Part shown: positions 37,981-48,771 of the stretch, piece after piece
Position numbering within the stretch: the first letter of the stretch is position 1
Layout: the number at the start of each line of letters is the position of its first letter
Made by a program: the position numbers and the translations under genes
Notes under the pieces: generated by a model
What the model was told of the DNA's origin: nothing
What the model saw: only the letters and a program-made list of their open reading frames with translations
The model's database searches: none
NCBI RefSeq assembly: GCF_900115245.1
Contig: NZ_FOVT01000003.1
Coordinates: 186,001 to 250,000 of the forward strand
Origin: Mesorhizobium sp. NFR06
GTDB lineage: Bacteria > Pseudomonadota > Alphaproteobacteria > Rhizobiales > Rhizobiaceae
Direction of reading: 5' to 3'
Length of the DNA: 64,000 nt

Positions 37981-38123
37981 TCCGGCATGACGCGGCCCTC
38001 GCTGTTCTTCACCGGCGATCACGACTTTCTTACCGGAAAAGCCGGGTGCCGTTCGTCGCGTGCCGCATTGCCGCCGTGCCGCGAGCATAGACGAAGGCGC
38101 CCGTATCGGGCGGAGGCTCCGTC

Positions 38124-38690
38124 ATGCAGGTTGGACACGCCATCGCCGCGCTCTGGCTGTCCTGGGTGGTATCCTGGAGCCTTGCCGCGGCGTGGGCCGA
38201 TCCGGCGCGCAAGCGCGCGGATTTTAGGTCGGAGGCGCGCTATCGGGTGCTTTGGCTTGCCGGCACGATCCTGCTGTTCGTCCCCGCGCACGGCTATGTC
38301 GGCCGGCTGCGGCTTTGGATGCCGACACTGACGGAAGCCTGGATCTGCGTTGTCGTGATCGCCATCGGCATCGCTTTCGCCTGGTGGGCGCGTCTGCACC
38401 TCGGCCGGCTTTGGTCGGCCACGGTGACGGCGAAGGCCGATCACCGCGTGGTCGATACCGGCCCTTATGGACTGGTCCGCCACCCGATCTACACCGGGCT
38501 GCTGCTTTCGGTCCTCGCCACCGTGGCGGTCAAGGGCACCGTCTGGGGCATTGCGGGCGCCGCGTTGATCCTGGTCGGCATCATCGTCAAGGCGCGGCTG
38601 GAAGAGCGTTTTCTGCGCGGCGAGCTTGGCCCGGCCTATGACGAGTATGCCAGGCGCGTACCGATGCTGGTGCCCTTCATGCCGGCCTGA
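38124..38690 (+). CDS. isoprenylcysteine carboxyl methyltransferase-like membrane protein
   Basis: 188-aa integral membrane protein with four to five hydrophobic segments. The C-terminal block DTGPYGLVRHPIYTGLLLSVLA (about 112-133) and ARLEERFLRGELGPAYDEYARRVP are the SAM-binding and catalytic signature of the ICMT/PEMT family. Bacterial members methylate diverse small or lipid substrates, and prenylated protein is not expected here. The substrate is unknown. It is convergent with the FabH-like gene, only 5 bases apart. Confidence 0.85.
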   Translation: MQVGHAIAALWLSWVVSWSLAAAWADPARKRADFRSEARYRVLWLAGTILLFVPAHGYVGRLRLWMPTLTEAWICVVVIAIGIAFAWWARLHLGRLWSATVTAKADHRVVDTGPYGLVRHPIYTGLLLSVLATVAVKGTVWGIAGAALILVGIIVKARLEERFLRGELGPAYDEYARRVPMLVPFMPA

Positions 38691-38695
38691 TCCGG

Positions 38696-39817
38696 CTACA
38701 GCATTCTCAACAGAGCGCCGCCGATCGAATAGCCGGCGCCGAAGGCGCAGATCAGGCCGAAATCGCCGGCTTTCATGTCGGCGTGGTTTTCCGACAGCGC
38801 CACGATCGCGCCGGCGCCGGCCGTGTTGCCGAGCCGCTCCAGCACCATCGGCGCGCGGTCATGGTCGACGTCGTGGCCGAAGGACAATTTCAGGATCATC
38901 GCGTTCATGCGCGCATTGGCCTGATGCAGCCAGAAGCGGCGAATCCCGTGCGGGGTGAGCCCGTGCTCGGCGAGGAACTCGACAATGAATTTCTGGCCGG
39001 CGACGGTGACTTCCTTGAACACCTTGTTGCCGACCTGCTTGATGAGATTGCCTTCCAGGTTGATCATGTAGGGATCTTCCTGGGCCGTGCGCGTGTGATA
39101 GCCGAGATTGGTGCGGATGTTGTTCGACATTTGCGTCCAGGTGCGCGTATCGAGCACCTCGAATCGCCCCGGCCGTTTCTCACCTTGCGCCAGCCCTTCG
39201 ACGACCATGGCGACCGAAGCGTCGCCGAAAATGAAATGCGTCTGCCGGTCGCGGAAATTGAGATGGCCGGTGATGATTTCGGGCGTCGACACCAGGATGC
39301 GCTTGTGCGCCCCTGCCCTGACCAGGTTGACGGCGACATGCAGCGCGGCGGCGGCCGAAGAGCAGCCGAGGCCCATGTCGAAGCCGGCGCCCTTCGTGCC
39401 CAGCGCCTGCTGCATCTCGATGGCGATCGCCGGATAGGGCCGCTGGTGATGCGAGGCCGAGCAGATCACCAGATCGATGTCGGCCCCGTCGACCCCGGCA
39501 TGGGCAAGAGCCTTCCTTGCCGAGGCGATGCCGAACTCCGCCTCCAAGGACAGCGCGTCGTCCGGCCGCGCCGGAATGCGCGGCGTCATGCGCGTCGGGT
39601 CGAGAATGCCCTCGCGTTCGATTACATGGCGGGTCTTCACGCCCGAGGCATGCACGATGAAGTCGCTGTCCGATTTCTGCAGCAGCGTCTCGCCGGTCGA
39701 GGCACGGCGCGCATTCTCGGCGTCGACCCAGCGATTGAAGCTTGCGACCAGTTCTTCATTGGTGATGACGGGCTCAGGGATTTCGGCGCCGATGCCGCTG
39801 ATGATGACGCGATGCAT
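38696..39817 (-). CDS. beta-ketoacyl-ACP synthase III-like (FabH family)
   Basis: Thiolase-fold condensing enzyme, 373 aa from ATG 39817, longer than housekeeping FabH (about 320 aa). The catalytic triad is Cys152 (GLGCSSAAAALH), His in WLHQANARMN near 298-307 and Asn in LGNTAGAG near 332. The N-terminus has a 40-residue insertion (ASFNRWVDAENARRASTGE) seen in the FabH-like subgroup that uses longer acyl primers. It is not in a fab operon, so a specialised fatty-acid or secondary role is more likely than essential initiation. Confidence 0.88.
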   Translation of the reverse strand: MHRVIISGIGAEIPEPVITNEELVASFNRWVDAENARRASTGETLLQKSDSDFIVHASGVKTRHVIEREGILDPTRMTPRIPARPDDALSLEAEFGIASARKALAHAGVDGADIDLVICSASHHQRPYPAIAIEMQQALGTKGAGFDMGLGCSSAAAALHVAVNLVRAGAHKRILVSTPEIITGHLNFRDRQTHFIFGDASVAMVVEGLAQGEKRPGRFEVLDTRTWTQMSNNIRTNLGYHTRTAQEDPYMINLEGNLIKQVGNKVFKEVTVAGQKFIVEFLAEHGLTPHGIRRFWLHQANARMNAMILKLSFGHDVDHDRAPMVLERLGNTAGAGAIVALSENHADMKAGDFGLICAFGAGYSIGGALLRML

Positions 39818-39957
39818 GTCCAATCCGTCTAGGCACGGGCCGTGCGGCTCTGATGTGGGCGCGGAACCGGCCCGACGCAACCCTTGTCGCATTTGGCCGG
39901 TTTATGCCAGCTTAAATCGGCAACCCATGGGGCTGCACGCCGCATGGCGACAGATGG

Positions 39958-40725
39958 TCAGGCTCGCTTGGCGACAATGAAGATGCGCGGGAAGCGCAGC
40001 AGCACCTTGCCGTTTGCTGTCTTCGGATAGGCCTTGGCGATCTTCGCCGTATAGCTGTCGAGAAATATCTTCTTCTCATCCGGGTCGAGCGGATCGAGGA
40101 ACGGCTTCAAGCCCGTCGCCTTGACCCATTCGACGATCGCCTCGGCATCGGCGAGCGGATGGTTGTAGATCGTGTGCCAGATGTCGAGCCGGTCGGCGAG
40201 CGGCGACAGAACATCGTAGTAGAAGGCCACCGGCGGCAGCGGCCCGCGCGCCGCACCCTCGAGCTTGGCCGAAAACGGCACTTCGGCCGCCGTCTCCCGC
40301 ATCAGCTGGTGCGAGGCTTCGCCGAGATTGTCCGGCATCTGGATGGCCAACGCGCCACCCGGCGCCAGAAGTCCCATCAGGCGCTGGAACACCGCCGGAT
40401 GTTCGGGCAACCATTGGAAGACGGCGTTGGCGAAGATGACGTCGACGGGATGTTCGGGCTGCCATTCGGTTGCGTCCGCCAGCTCGAAATTGACATTCGG
40501 CAGCCGCGCCCTCGCTTTCTCGATCATGTCGGGCGAGGTGTCGAAGCCGCTGACCTCGGCATCCGGCCAGCGTTCGACCAGAAGCTCGGTCGAATTGCCC
40601 GGACCGCAGCCGATATCGACGACGCGGCGCGGGAAATCGACAGGAACTTGCGCGACCAAGTCCCGTGCGGGGCGCGTGCGCTCATCCTCGAATTTCAGAT
40701 ATTGGGCGGCGGACCAATCAGCCAT
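39958..40725 (-). CDS. tam: trans-aconitate 2-methyltransferase
   Basis: SAM-dependent carboxyl methyltransferase that detoxifies trans-aconitate, an inhibitor of aconitase. It is 255 aa, the E. coli length. [21 protein letters not shown] at the N-terminus is the Tam signature. Motif I is [12 protein letters not shown] (35-46); [26 protein letters not shown] and the HTIYNHPL region follow as in Tam. It lies 39 bases downstream of ettA on the same strand and could share its transcript. Confidence 0.93.
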   Translation of the reverse strand: MADWSAAQYLKFEDERTRPARDLVAQVPVDFPRRVVDIGCGPGNSTELLVERWPDAEVSGFDTSPDMIEKARARLPNVNFELADATEWQPEHPVDVIFANAVFQWLPEHPAVFQRLMGLLAPGGALAIQMPDNLGEASHQLMRETAAEVPFSAKLEGAARGPLPPVAFYYDVLSPLADRLDIWHTIYNHPLADAEAIVEWVKATGLKPFLDPLDPDEKKIFLDSYTAKIAKAYPKTANGKVLLRFPRIFIVAKRA

Positions 40726-40764
40726 TTGAGAACCTCGCTCCTGTTCGCCGCCCTTGGACTGATC

Positions 40765-42414
<1,650 letters not shown>

Positions 42415-42539
42415 GCGCGCTTTCCCTGGAACTGAAGTGTCAAGGTGGATGGGGGTTGCGCGCTATGTAGGCGATGAAGCGCCGAACGGCAATCGCTTTC
42501 GGCATGCCGGCAACCGATCGCGGCGCTTTGCGGGATTGG

Positions 42540-42795
42540 AAACCCAACTCTTTGCCCGCCAGGCTGCTCGGCGAGACCATCAGACGCGGCCAAGACCTCG
42601 GCGCACACCGGCCGCTTCAACATCACGGTGAGCGCCGGCGTCTCCACCGTCAGCGAGACCACGCGTTGCCGCGCCGACAATTTCGCGCTGGCCGACCAGC
42701 GCCTCTACAAGGCCAAGTTGAACGGCCGCGGTCGGGTGTTCGGCGAGCCCGGCAGCGAGGCGATCATCTTGCAGGCGGCGCCGAGGACGGCCTGA
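42540..42795 (+). pseudogene. decayed GGDEF (diguanylate cyclase) C-terminal fragment
   Basis: In the frame ending at TGA 42793-42795 the plus strand encodes FNITVSAGVSTVSE followed by FALADQRLYKAKLNGRGRVF. This is the C-terminal part of a GGDEF domain: the VSxGVAT strand and the AD-ALYxAKxxGRNRV helix. Upstream, the related stretch ARLLGETIRRGQ lies in another frame, indicating a frameshift. The GGDEF active site, start codon and most of the gene are missing. This explains the otherwise gene-free 42415-42894 interval. Confidence 0.75.
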
Positions 42796-42894
42796 AGCAG
42801 TCCAGGAAAGTGTGAAGCGGTTGCGCCCGTCGCCTTCGCTTTAGTCTTCCGTTCGGAATTGCGCCAACGATCATAAGACCAAACGACGCTCGCT

Positions 42895-43899
42895 CTATTG
42901 GAAGCCGATCGCGTCGACCGTGCCCTTCGGACAACCGGCCTTGCCTGTCGGCGCGGACGCCAGCAACAGATCGGCGAGCTTACTGTCCGGGCCGACCGGA
43001 CCCAACAGGCCAAGGGTGATCTCGCCGATCAGACGCCGGCCGCTTGACGGGTCGACCAGGCAGGAAACGCGCACGCGATCCCCGGCGCCGGCGCCGAAGG
43101 CCTCGTTGAAGGCGCCGCGGATCTCGTCCGAGGTCAGCTGCTTGCCGATGTTCTTGTTGAAGAGATCGCGCACCGCCGAGGCGTTCACCGCGCGCATCAG
43201 GTTGAGCGCGTCGGAGAAATACTCCTGCTGGCTCTTGCCGTAGCAGGTGCCGTGCTTGATCCATTCGTGGCGCTCTAGCTTGGAGGCTGTGCCCGGCATC
43301 ACCTGGTCGAGCTCGGCGCGCGTGTTGGCGTCGAGATTGACCGGCGGCAGGTCTCCCCAATGCGCCGGATTGTCGTTGGCCTTGTCGCCCGCCGACACCT
43401 GGCAATAGAAATTGCCGTTCGGCTGCGGCCACAGCCCATGCAGCGTAAAGTGGGAAGCATCGAATTCGCCCGGGTTCTGCGCCTTGCATTCGGGCTTGCT
43501 GGCCTTGGTCTCGCAGAAAGCCGGTTGCCAGCTCATCGCAAAGACATATTCGGGTTTTCCAGAGGCTGACGGCTTGGTCTGGCCGGAGGGCGCCGGGGTC
43601 GTCTGTGCGCTGCCGCCGGTGACATGGCCGCAGCCGATCTTCACCCAGCGCCGTTCGGGATCGGCGCCCGGCACCTGGATAAGATAATGGGTGGGCTCGT
43701 CCTTGTTGCCGGCCAGAAGCTGGTAGCTCTGCCCGGTTTCGGTCGAGACATTGCCCGGGTTCTTGCCGCTCTTGATGGCTTGCGTCGCAGGACAGGCGCT
43801 GTCGGCCACGAAGGTGCCGCTCATCTTGACGTCGGCATGCGCCGCGCCGGCGCCGGGCAGAGCCAGCAGCATCGAACCCCACACTACCCAAACCCGCAT
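42895..43899 (-). CDS. secreted ribonuclease T2 family protein
   Basis: 334 aa from ATG 43899 (RBS GGGAGAG). The signal peptide is about 1-22, ending AAHA. Residues about 25-110 form an extra N-terminal region with WVKIGCGHV and several Cys, followed by a Pro/Ser/Thr linker. The T2 catalytic domain covers about 115-330 with CAS-I FTLHGLWPQ (His154) and CAS-II HEWIKHGTC (His211, Glu212, His216). All catalytic residues are intact. It probably degrades RNA in the periplasm or medium as a phosphate or nucleoside source. Disulfides are likely. Confidence 0.92.
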   Translation of the reverse strand: MRVWVVWGSMLLALPGAGAAHADVKMSGTFVADSACPATQAIKSGKNPGNVSTETGQSYQLLAGNKDEPTHYLIQVPGADPERRWVKIGCGHVTGGSAQTTPAPSGQTKPSASGKPEYVFAMSWQPAFCETKASKPECKAQNPGEFDASHFTLHGLWPQPNGNFYCQVSAGDKANDNPAHWGDLPPVNLDANTRAELDQVMPGTASKLERHEWIKHGTCYGKSQQEYFSDALNLMRAVNASAVRDLFNKNIGKQLTSDEIRGAFNEAFGAGAGDRVRVSCLVDPSSGRRLIGEITLGLLGPVGPDSKLADLLLASAPTGKAGCPKGTVDAIGFQ

Positions 43900-44098
43900 T
43901 CCCGCTCTCCCGGCTATCATTGAACCGTATTGGATTCGTCACACTAGAACGGCCGACGTGTCAGAATTGCGATCTTTTTCGCCAGGCGAAAATAATCCCC
44001 AGGAGAGCGATAGGCGCATGCTCTCCCAATACGGTTGAAAGGATGTGCTCTCTTGACGCCGCCGAAACCCGCGCCCATCAGTCGCGTAGGGAGGAGAC

Positions 44099-45031
44099 AT
44101 GCCGTTCGACAGAAAGACCAAGCTGGCCTCACCGACGGGGGCCGAGCTCAACCTCTATGTGAAAGAAGCCGCGCGAAATGCGCGCGCCGTGGTCCAGATC
44201 AATCACGGCCTGGCCGAGCATGCGGCGCGCTACGCGCGCTTTGCCGATTTCCTGAGCGATCGCGGATTCCACGTCTATGCCCATGACCATCGCGGCCATG
44301 GCGCGACAAAGGCGCCCGACGCGCCGCTTGGCAGATTCGCGAACGGCGACGGCATCGCCAAGGTGATCGCCGATGTCGGCGCCGTCCATGACCTGATCGC
44401 GGCCGAGCATCCGGGACTGCCGGTGATCGCCTTTGGACATTCGCTGGGCGCCTCGATCGCGCTGAACTTTATCCTGCGCCATTCCCGGAGTGTCCATGCC
44501 GCCGCGATCTGGAACGGCAATTTCTCGCAGGGCCTGGTCGGCCAGCTGGCACTGGGCATCCTCGGCTGGGAACGCATGCGGCTGGGTTCCGACGTGCCGT
44601 CGCGGCTTCTGCCGAAACTCACCTTCCAGGCATGGGGCAAGGCCGTGCCCAACCACCAGACCTTGTTCGACTGGCTGTCGCGCGACCCGGTCGAGGTCGA
44701 CAAATATGTCGCCGATCCGCTTTGCGGCTGGGATGCCTCGATCTCGATGTGGCGCGATGTGGTCGACATGGCGCTTCACGGCGGCAAGGACCAAAGCTTT
44801 GCCGGCGTCCGGCGCGACCTCTTCGTCAATCTTGTCGGCGGCGAGAAGGATCCTGCATCGGACTATGGCAAGGCCGTCGATCGGCTGGCAAAGCGCATGC
44901 GGGCAATGGGCTTTTCGAATCTGGCTTCAAAGATTTACCCGGAAACCCGCCATGAAAGCCTCAACGAGCTGAACCGCGACATTATCATGAACGATTTTGC
45001 CGCTTGGGCGGACAGTATCCTGAAAGCTTGA
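44099..45031 (+). CDS. alpha/beta hydrolase, monoacylglycerol lipase / lysophospholipase-like
   Basis: 310-aa serine hydrolase. HGLAEHAARYARFADFL and VYAHDHRGHGAT (residues about 35-70) are the hydrolase_4 (monoglyceride-lipase) opening; the nucleophile elbow is GHSLGAS near 113-119. The acid and His are probably in the GGEKDPASDYG and TRHESLNE segments. No signal peptide, so cytoplasmic. RBS GGGAGGAG. It is divergent from the RNase T2 gene, with an 11-bp inverted repeat (43923-43933 and 44026-44036) in the shared upstream region. Confidence 0.9.
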   Translation: MPFDRKTKLASPTGAELNLYVKEAARNARAVVQINHGLAEHAARYARFADFLSDRGFHVYAHDHRGHGATKAPDAPLGRFANGDGIAKVIADVGAVHDLIAAEHPGLPVIAFGHSLGASIALNFILRHSRSVHAAAIWNGNFSQGLVGQLALGILGWERMRLGSDVPSRLLPKLTFQAWGKAVPNHQTLFDWLSRDPVEVDKYVADPLCGWDASISMWRDVVDMALHGGKDQSFAGVRRDLFVNLVGGEKDPASDYGKAVDRLAKRMRAMGFSNLASKIYPETRHESLNELNRDIIMNDFAAWADSILKA

Positions 45032-45112
45032 TCCGGCGTGGCCCATCGCATGGGTCGTGACACAGCCGGTGCCTGTTGCTAGAGGCTGCGCTCTAAAGAA
45101 CCACGGTGATCC

Positions 45113-46288
45113 ATGGCCGAACCCCCGCTGAAAGGCATCCGCGTTATTGAACTCGCCCGCATCCTGGCCGGCCCCTGGGCCGGGCAGTTGCTGGCCGATC
45201 TTGGCGCCGATGTCATCAAGGTCGAGAGTCCGGACGGTGGCGACGACACCCGCAAATGGGGACCGCCCTTCGTCATGAGCCATGACGGCGAGAACCTCTC
45301 GGCCGCCTATTACCATTCCTGCAATCGCGGCAAGCGCTCGATCGCCATCGATTTCTCCAAGCCCGATGGCGCCGATACGCTGCGCAAGCTTGTCGCCACC
45401 GGCGACGTGCTGATCGAGAACTTCAAGCTCGGCGGCCTGAAGAAATACGGCCTCGACTATGAGAGCCTGAAGGCGATCAATCCGCGGCTCGTCTATTGCT
45501 CGATCACCGGCTTCGGCCAGGACGGTCCCTATGCGCCACGCGCAGGCTATGATTTCATCATCCAGGCCATGGCCGGCATGATGTCGATCACCGGCGAGCC
45601 TGGCCGCGAGCCGCAAAAGGCGGGTGTTGCCATCTCCGATCTGTTCACCGGCCTCTATTCGGTGATCGCCATCCAGGCGGCACTTCGCCATGCCGAAAAG
45701 ACCGGCGAAGGCCAGTACATAGACATGGCGCTCTACGACAGCCAGATTTCCGCGCTCGGCAATCAGAACCTGAACTATCTGGTTTCCGGCAAGTCGCCGG
45801 TGCAGATGGGCAACGCGCATATGAACATCGCGCCCTACGAGGTGCTGCCGGTGAGAGACGGCCACATCATCCTGGCGGTCGGCAATGACGGCCAGTTCGG
45901 CAAATTCTGCGCCGCGGTCGGCCTGACCGACCTGCCCGCGAACCCCGATTTCGCCACCAATCCGGCCCGCGTCGCCAACCGCGCGAGGCTGCGTGAACGC
46001 ATCATCGAGGCGCTGAACACGTTGGATCGTGATCCGCTGCTGGCGAAGCTCGAGGCCGCCGGCGTGCCGGCGAGCCCGATCAACACGATCGGCCAGATGT
46101 TTGCCGATCCGCAGACGATCGCGCGCGGCATGCGGCTCGACCTCGATGACGGCCACGGCAATTTCTTGCCGTCGGTTCGCGCGCCGATGGTGATGTCCGG
46201 CACGCCCCTCGTCTATGAGCGTCCCTCGCCGCGTCTTGGCGAGCACACTGGGGAAATCCTCGCCGAACTGGAGAGAGCAGCAAAATGA
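45113..46288 (+). CDS. CaiB/BaiF-family CoA transferase (class III)
   Basis: 391-aa class III CoA transferase. RVIELARILAGPWAGQLLADLGADVIKVE (residues 10-38) is the family opening; GRELF-equivalent positions read RGKRSIAIDFSKPDG; the probable catalytic Asp is in GQYIDMALYDSQ near 205. The family includes formyl-CoA:oxalate, succinyl-CoA:(R)-benzylsuccinate and carnitine CoA transferases; the substrate is not deducible. It overlaps the ThDP enzyme gene by 4 bases, so the two act in one pathway. Confidence 0.92.
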   Translation: MAEPPLKGIRVIELARILAGPWAGQLLADLGADVIKVESPDGGDDTRKWGPPFVMSHDGENLSAAYYHSCNRGKRSIAIDFSKPDGADTLRKLVATGDVLIENFKLGGLKKYGLDYESLKAINPRLVYCSITGFGQDGPYAPRAGYDFIIQAMAGMMSITGEPGREPQKAGVAISDLFTGLYSVIAIQAALRHAEKTGEGQYIDMALYDSQISALGNQNLNYLVSGKSPVQMGNAHMNIAPYEVLPVRDGHIILAVGNDGQFGKFCAAVGLTDLPANPDFATNPARVANRARLRERIIEALNTLDRDPLLAKLEAAGVPASPINTIGQMFADPQTIARGMRLDLDDGHGNFLPSVRAPMVMSGTPLVYERPSPRLGEHTGEILAELERAAK

Positions 46289-47934
46289 AGACCGGCGGAC
46301 AACTGATCGTCGAGGCGCTTGAAGCCAACGGCACCGATCGAATCTTCTGTGTTCCGGGCGAATCCTATCTGGCGGTGCTCGACGCGCTGCACGATTCCTC
46401 GATCCGCACCATCGTCTGCCGCCAGGAAGGCGGCGCCGCGATGATGGCGGACTGCCAGGGACGGCTGACCGGCAAGCCCGGCATCTGCTTCGTCACCCGT
46501 GGCCCCGGCGCCACCAACGCCTCGGCCGGCATCCACATAGCGATGCAGGATTCAGTGCCGCTGATCCTGTTCATCGGCCAGGTCGCCAGCCATGCCAAGG
46601 AGCGCGAGGCCTTCCAGGAGGTCGACTACAAGCGCTTCTTCGGCGACATCGCCAAATGGGTGGTCGAGATCGACGATGCCGCGCGCATCCCGGAATTCGT
46701 CACCCGCGCCTTCGCGGTTGCGACCTCAGGCCGGCCGGGACCCGTGGTCATCTCGCTGCCGGAAGACATGCTGACCAGCGAGGTCGAGGCGCCGGAAGCG
46801 CTGCCGTACACGCCGGTCGAGACATACCCAGGCGAGACCGAGCTCGACGCGCTGGAAATGCTGCTCGCAGGGGCCAAGCGCCCGTTCGTCATCCTCGGCG
46901 GCACGCGCTGGGATGAGCAAGCAGTGGCGCGGATGCGCGCGATCGCCGAGACCTGGTCGCTGCCCGTCGGCTGCTCGTTCCGCCGCCAGATGCTGTTCGA
47001 TCATCTGCATCCGAACTATGCCGGCGACGTCGGCATCGGCATCAATCCGAAGCTGGCGGCGCAGATCAAGGCGGCCGACGTCGTGCTGCTGATCGGCGGC
47101 CGCATGGGCGAGATGCCGTCTTCCGACTACACGCTGCTGAAAAGCCCCTATCCCGACCAGGCACTGGTGCATGTCCATGCCGATGCCGGCGAGCTCGGCC
47201 GCGTCTACCGGCCGACGCTGGCGATCAACGCCTCGCCCGCCGCCTTCGTCGAGGCGTTCGCCAGGCTCAGGCTGGCCGGCGCGCCGTCCTGGGCAGCCGA
47301 GACGGCGAAGGCGCACGCCGCCTATCTCGAATGGTCGACGCCGCCGCAGACAGGTCCTGGCGACGTCCACATGGGCCCGATCATGGACTATCTGGAGAAG
47401 GTTCTGCCGGAAGACGCCATCCTCGCCAACGGCGCCGGCAACTATGCCACCTGGGTGCATCGCTTCCACCGCTCCCGCCGCTTCGCCACGCAAGCGGCGC
47501 CGACTTCCGGCTCGATGGGTTACGGCACGCCGGCGGCGGTGGCCGCCAAGGCGCTGCACCCGGATCGAGAAGTCATCGCCTTTGCCGGCGACGGCTGCTT
47601 CCTGATGAATGGCCAGGAGTTCGCGACCGCCGTCCAATATGACCTGCCGATCATCGTCATCGTCGTCAACAACGGCATCTACGGCACGATCCGCATGCAC
47701 CAGGAGCGGGAATATCCAAGCCGCGTCGTCGCCACCGACCTCAAGAACCCCGACTTCGCCGCCCTTGCCCGCGCCTATGGCGGGCACGGCGAGACGGTTG
47801 CGAAGACCGCCGAATTCGCGCCGGCCTTCGAACGCGCGCGCGCCAGCGGCAAGCCGGCGATCGTCGAGATCAAGCTCGATCCCGAAGCGATCACGCCGAC
47901 CCGCACGCTGACGCAGATACGCGACAAGGCCTGA
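46285..47934 (+). CDS. thiamine-diphosphate-dependent enzyme (acetolactate synthase / decarboxylase-like)
   Basis: 549 aa with the three-domain ThDP architecture: PYR domain (about 1-170, catalytic Glu in CRQEGGAAMMAD), central domain (about 185-315) and PP domain (about 370-530) with the ThDP/Mg motif GDGCFLMNGQEF to VNNGIYG. It resembles acetolactate synthase large subunits but is not near ilvN/ilvC. Coupling with a CaiB transferase recalls the frc-oxc (formyl-CoA transferase, oxalyl-CoA decarboxylase) pair; however, the length and sequence do not allow me to claim oxalyl-CoA decarboxylase. Confidence 0.88.
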   Translation: MKTGGQLIVEALEANGTDRIFCVPGESYLAVLDALHDSSIRTIVCRQEGGAAMMADCQGRLTGKPGICFVTRGPGATNASAGIHIAMQDSVPLILFIGQVASHAKEREAFQEVDYKRFFGDIAKWVVEIDDAARIPEFVTRAFAVATSGRPGPVVISLPEDMLTSEVEAPEALPYTPVETYPGETELDALEMLLAGAKRPFVILGGTRWDEQAVARMRAIAETWSLPVGCSFRRQMLFDHLHPNYAGDVGIGINPKLAAQIKAADVVLLIGGRMGEMPSSDYTLLKSPYPDQALVHVHADAGELGRVYRPTLAINASPAAFVEAFARLRLAGAPSWAAETAKAHAAYLEWSTPPQTGPGDVHMGPIMDYLEKVLPEDAILANGAGNYATWVHRFHRSRRFATQAAPTSGSMGYGTPAAVAAKALHPDREVIAFAGDGCFLMNGQEFATAVQYDLPIIVIVVNNGIYGTIRMHQEREYPSRVVATDLKNPDFAALARAYGGHGETVAKTAEFAPAFERARASGKPAIVEIKLDPEAITPTRTLTQIRDKA

Positions 47935-47969
47935 GTGCCGACAAAGGCACAGGCAAAGTTCCTTCGCGC

Positions 47970-48120
47970 CCCCCTCTGGCCTGCCGGCCATCTCCCCCAC
48001 AAGGGGGGAGATCAGATGTCCGCCGGGTTTCGCCAATCGCCAGCGTTGCGAGAATGAGCGAGGCGATGGAACAGCTAATCTCCCCCCTCGTGGGGGAGAT
48101 GTCCGGCAGGACAGAGGGAG
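47970..48120. repeat. dispersed palindromic repeat, family C
   Basis: About 150 bp with inverted ends: CCCTCTGGCCTGCCGGCCAT on the left and GTCCGGCAGGACAGAGGG on the right. Inner arms TCTCCCCCACAAGGGGGGAGA and TCTCCCCCCTCGTGGGGGAGA are themselves palindromes. The middle part GTTTCGCCAATCGCCAGCG is unique. It lies between the convergent ThDP enzyme and CHRD genes and is non-coding. It is a familiar element of Mesorhizobium intergenic regions. Confidence 0.85.
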
Positions 48121-48165
48121 GCGCTGTCCCGCCGACTTCCGCATGGATCGCGATCCTATCGGGCG

Positions 48166-48603
48166 CTACATCGCTTTCTCGATCTGCCCGCGGATCTCGC
48201 CGTCCTTGTTCTTGGCGGTGTGGACGTTGACGTAGTATTTGCCGGCCTCCAGATCGGCCGCTTGCGCGTCGGTCAGCGTTGCCGACCCCTTGATCGGGCT
48301 CTTCAGCTTCTTGAACGGAATCACGGGATCGGCATTCGCGCCCATGTCCGCCGGACCGTGGATGTGGGCCGCCACGGCGGGTCCGCTGAGACCGGAATAT
48401 TTGACGTTCCAGGTGAGCTTTTTCGTGGTGGTATCGAAGGTGAGGGTGGCGGTTCCCTTGCCCTTGGTGGTGACAGGCGGGCTCTGCTGGCCGCCGTCGA
48501 GTGTCGCCTTGAGCTTCATCGTCTCGGCCATGGCCGGCATTGCGAGGAGGAAAGCGGTCGAAACGGCGAGGGCCGAAAGCATCGGCACGGATAGGATGCG
48601 CAT
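48166..48603 (-). CDS. secreted CHRD-domain protein
   Basis: 145 aa from ATG 48603 (RBS GGAGG). The signal peptide is about 1-26, ending AMAE. The CHRD domain spans about 27-142: LKATLDGGQQSPPVTTKGKGTATLTFD, AAHIHGPADMG and GKYYVNVHTAKNKDGEIRGQI, which are hallmark stretches with conserved His residues. In eukaryotic chordins the domain binds growth factors; bacterial function is unknown, perhaps envelope or metal-related. Monocistronic. Confidence 0.92.
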   Translation of the reverse strand: MRILSVPMLSALAVSTAFLLAMPAMAETMKLKATLDGGQQSPPVTTKGKGTATLTFDTTTKKLTWNVKYSGLSGPAVAAHIHGPADMGANADPVIPFKKLKSPIKGSATLTDAQAADLEAGKYYVNVHTAKNKDGEIRGQIEKAM

Positions 48604-48721
48604 GAAGAACCTCCGTTGGTTACAGCATCCCGCACTGCTCCCCGGCGGGGCGGATGCATCACTGCAACGGTTGGCGAGCCGGATGTATCCCCGCACACAG
48701 TTATTTTACCGCAACCCACGA

Positions 48722-48747
48722 GAAAGGGGCGGTCGCCCGCCCCTTTC
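48722..48747 (-). terminator. hairpin terminator after the ABC binding-protein gene
   Basis: GAAAGGGGCGG pairs with CCGCCCCTTTC (11-bp stem, 4-base loop), starting 24 bases after the stop codon of the substrate-binding protein gene. There is no T-run, so strength is uncertain. Confidence 0.6.
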
Positions 48748-48771
48748 CACCTTCTGCCTCGAGAGCAGATT

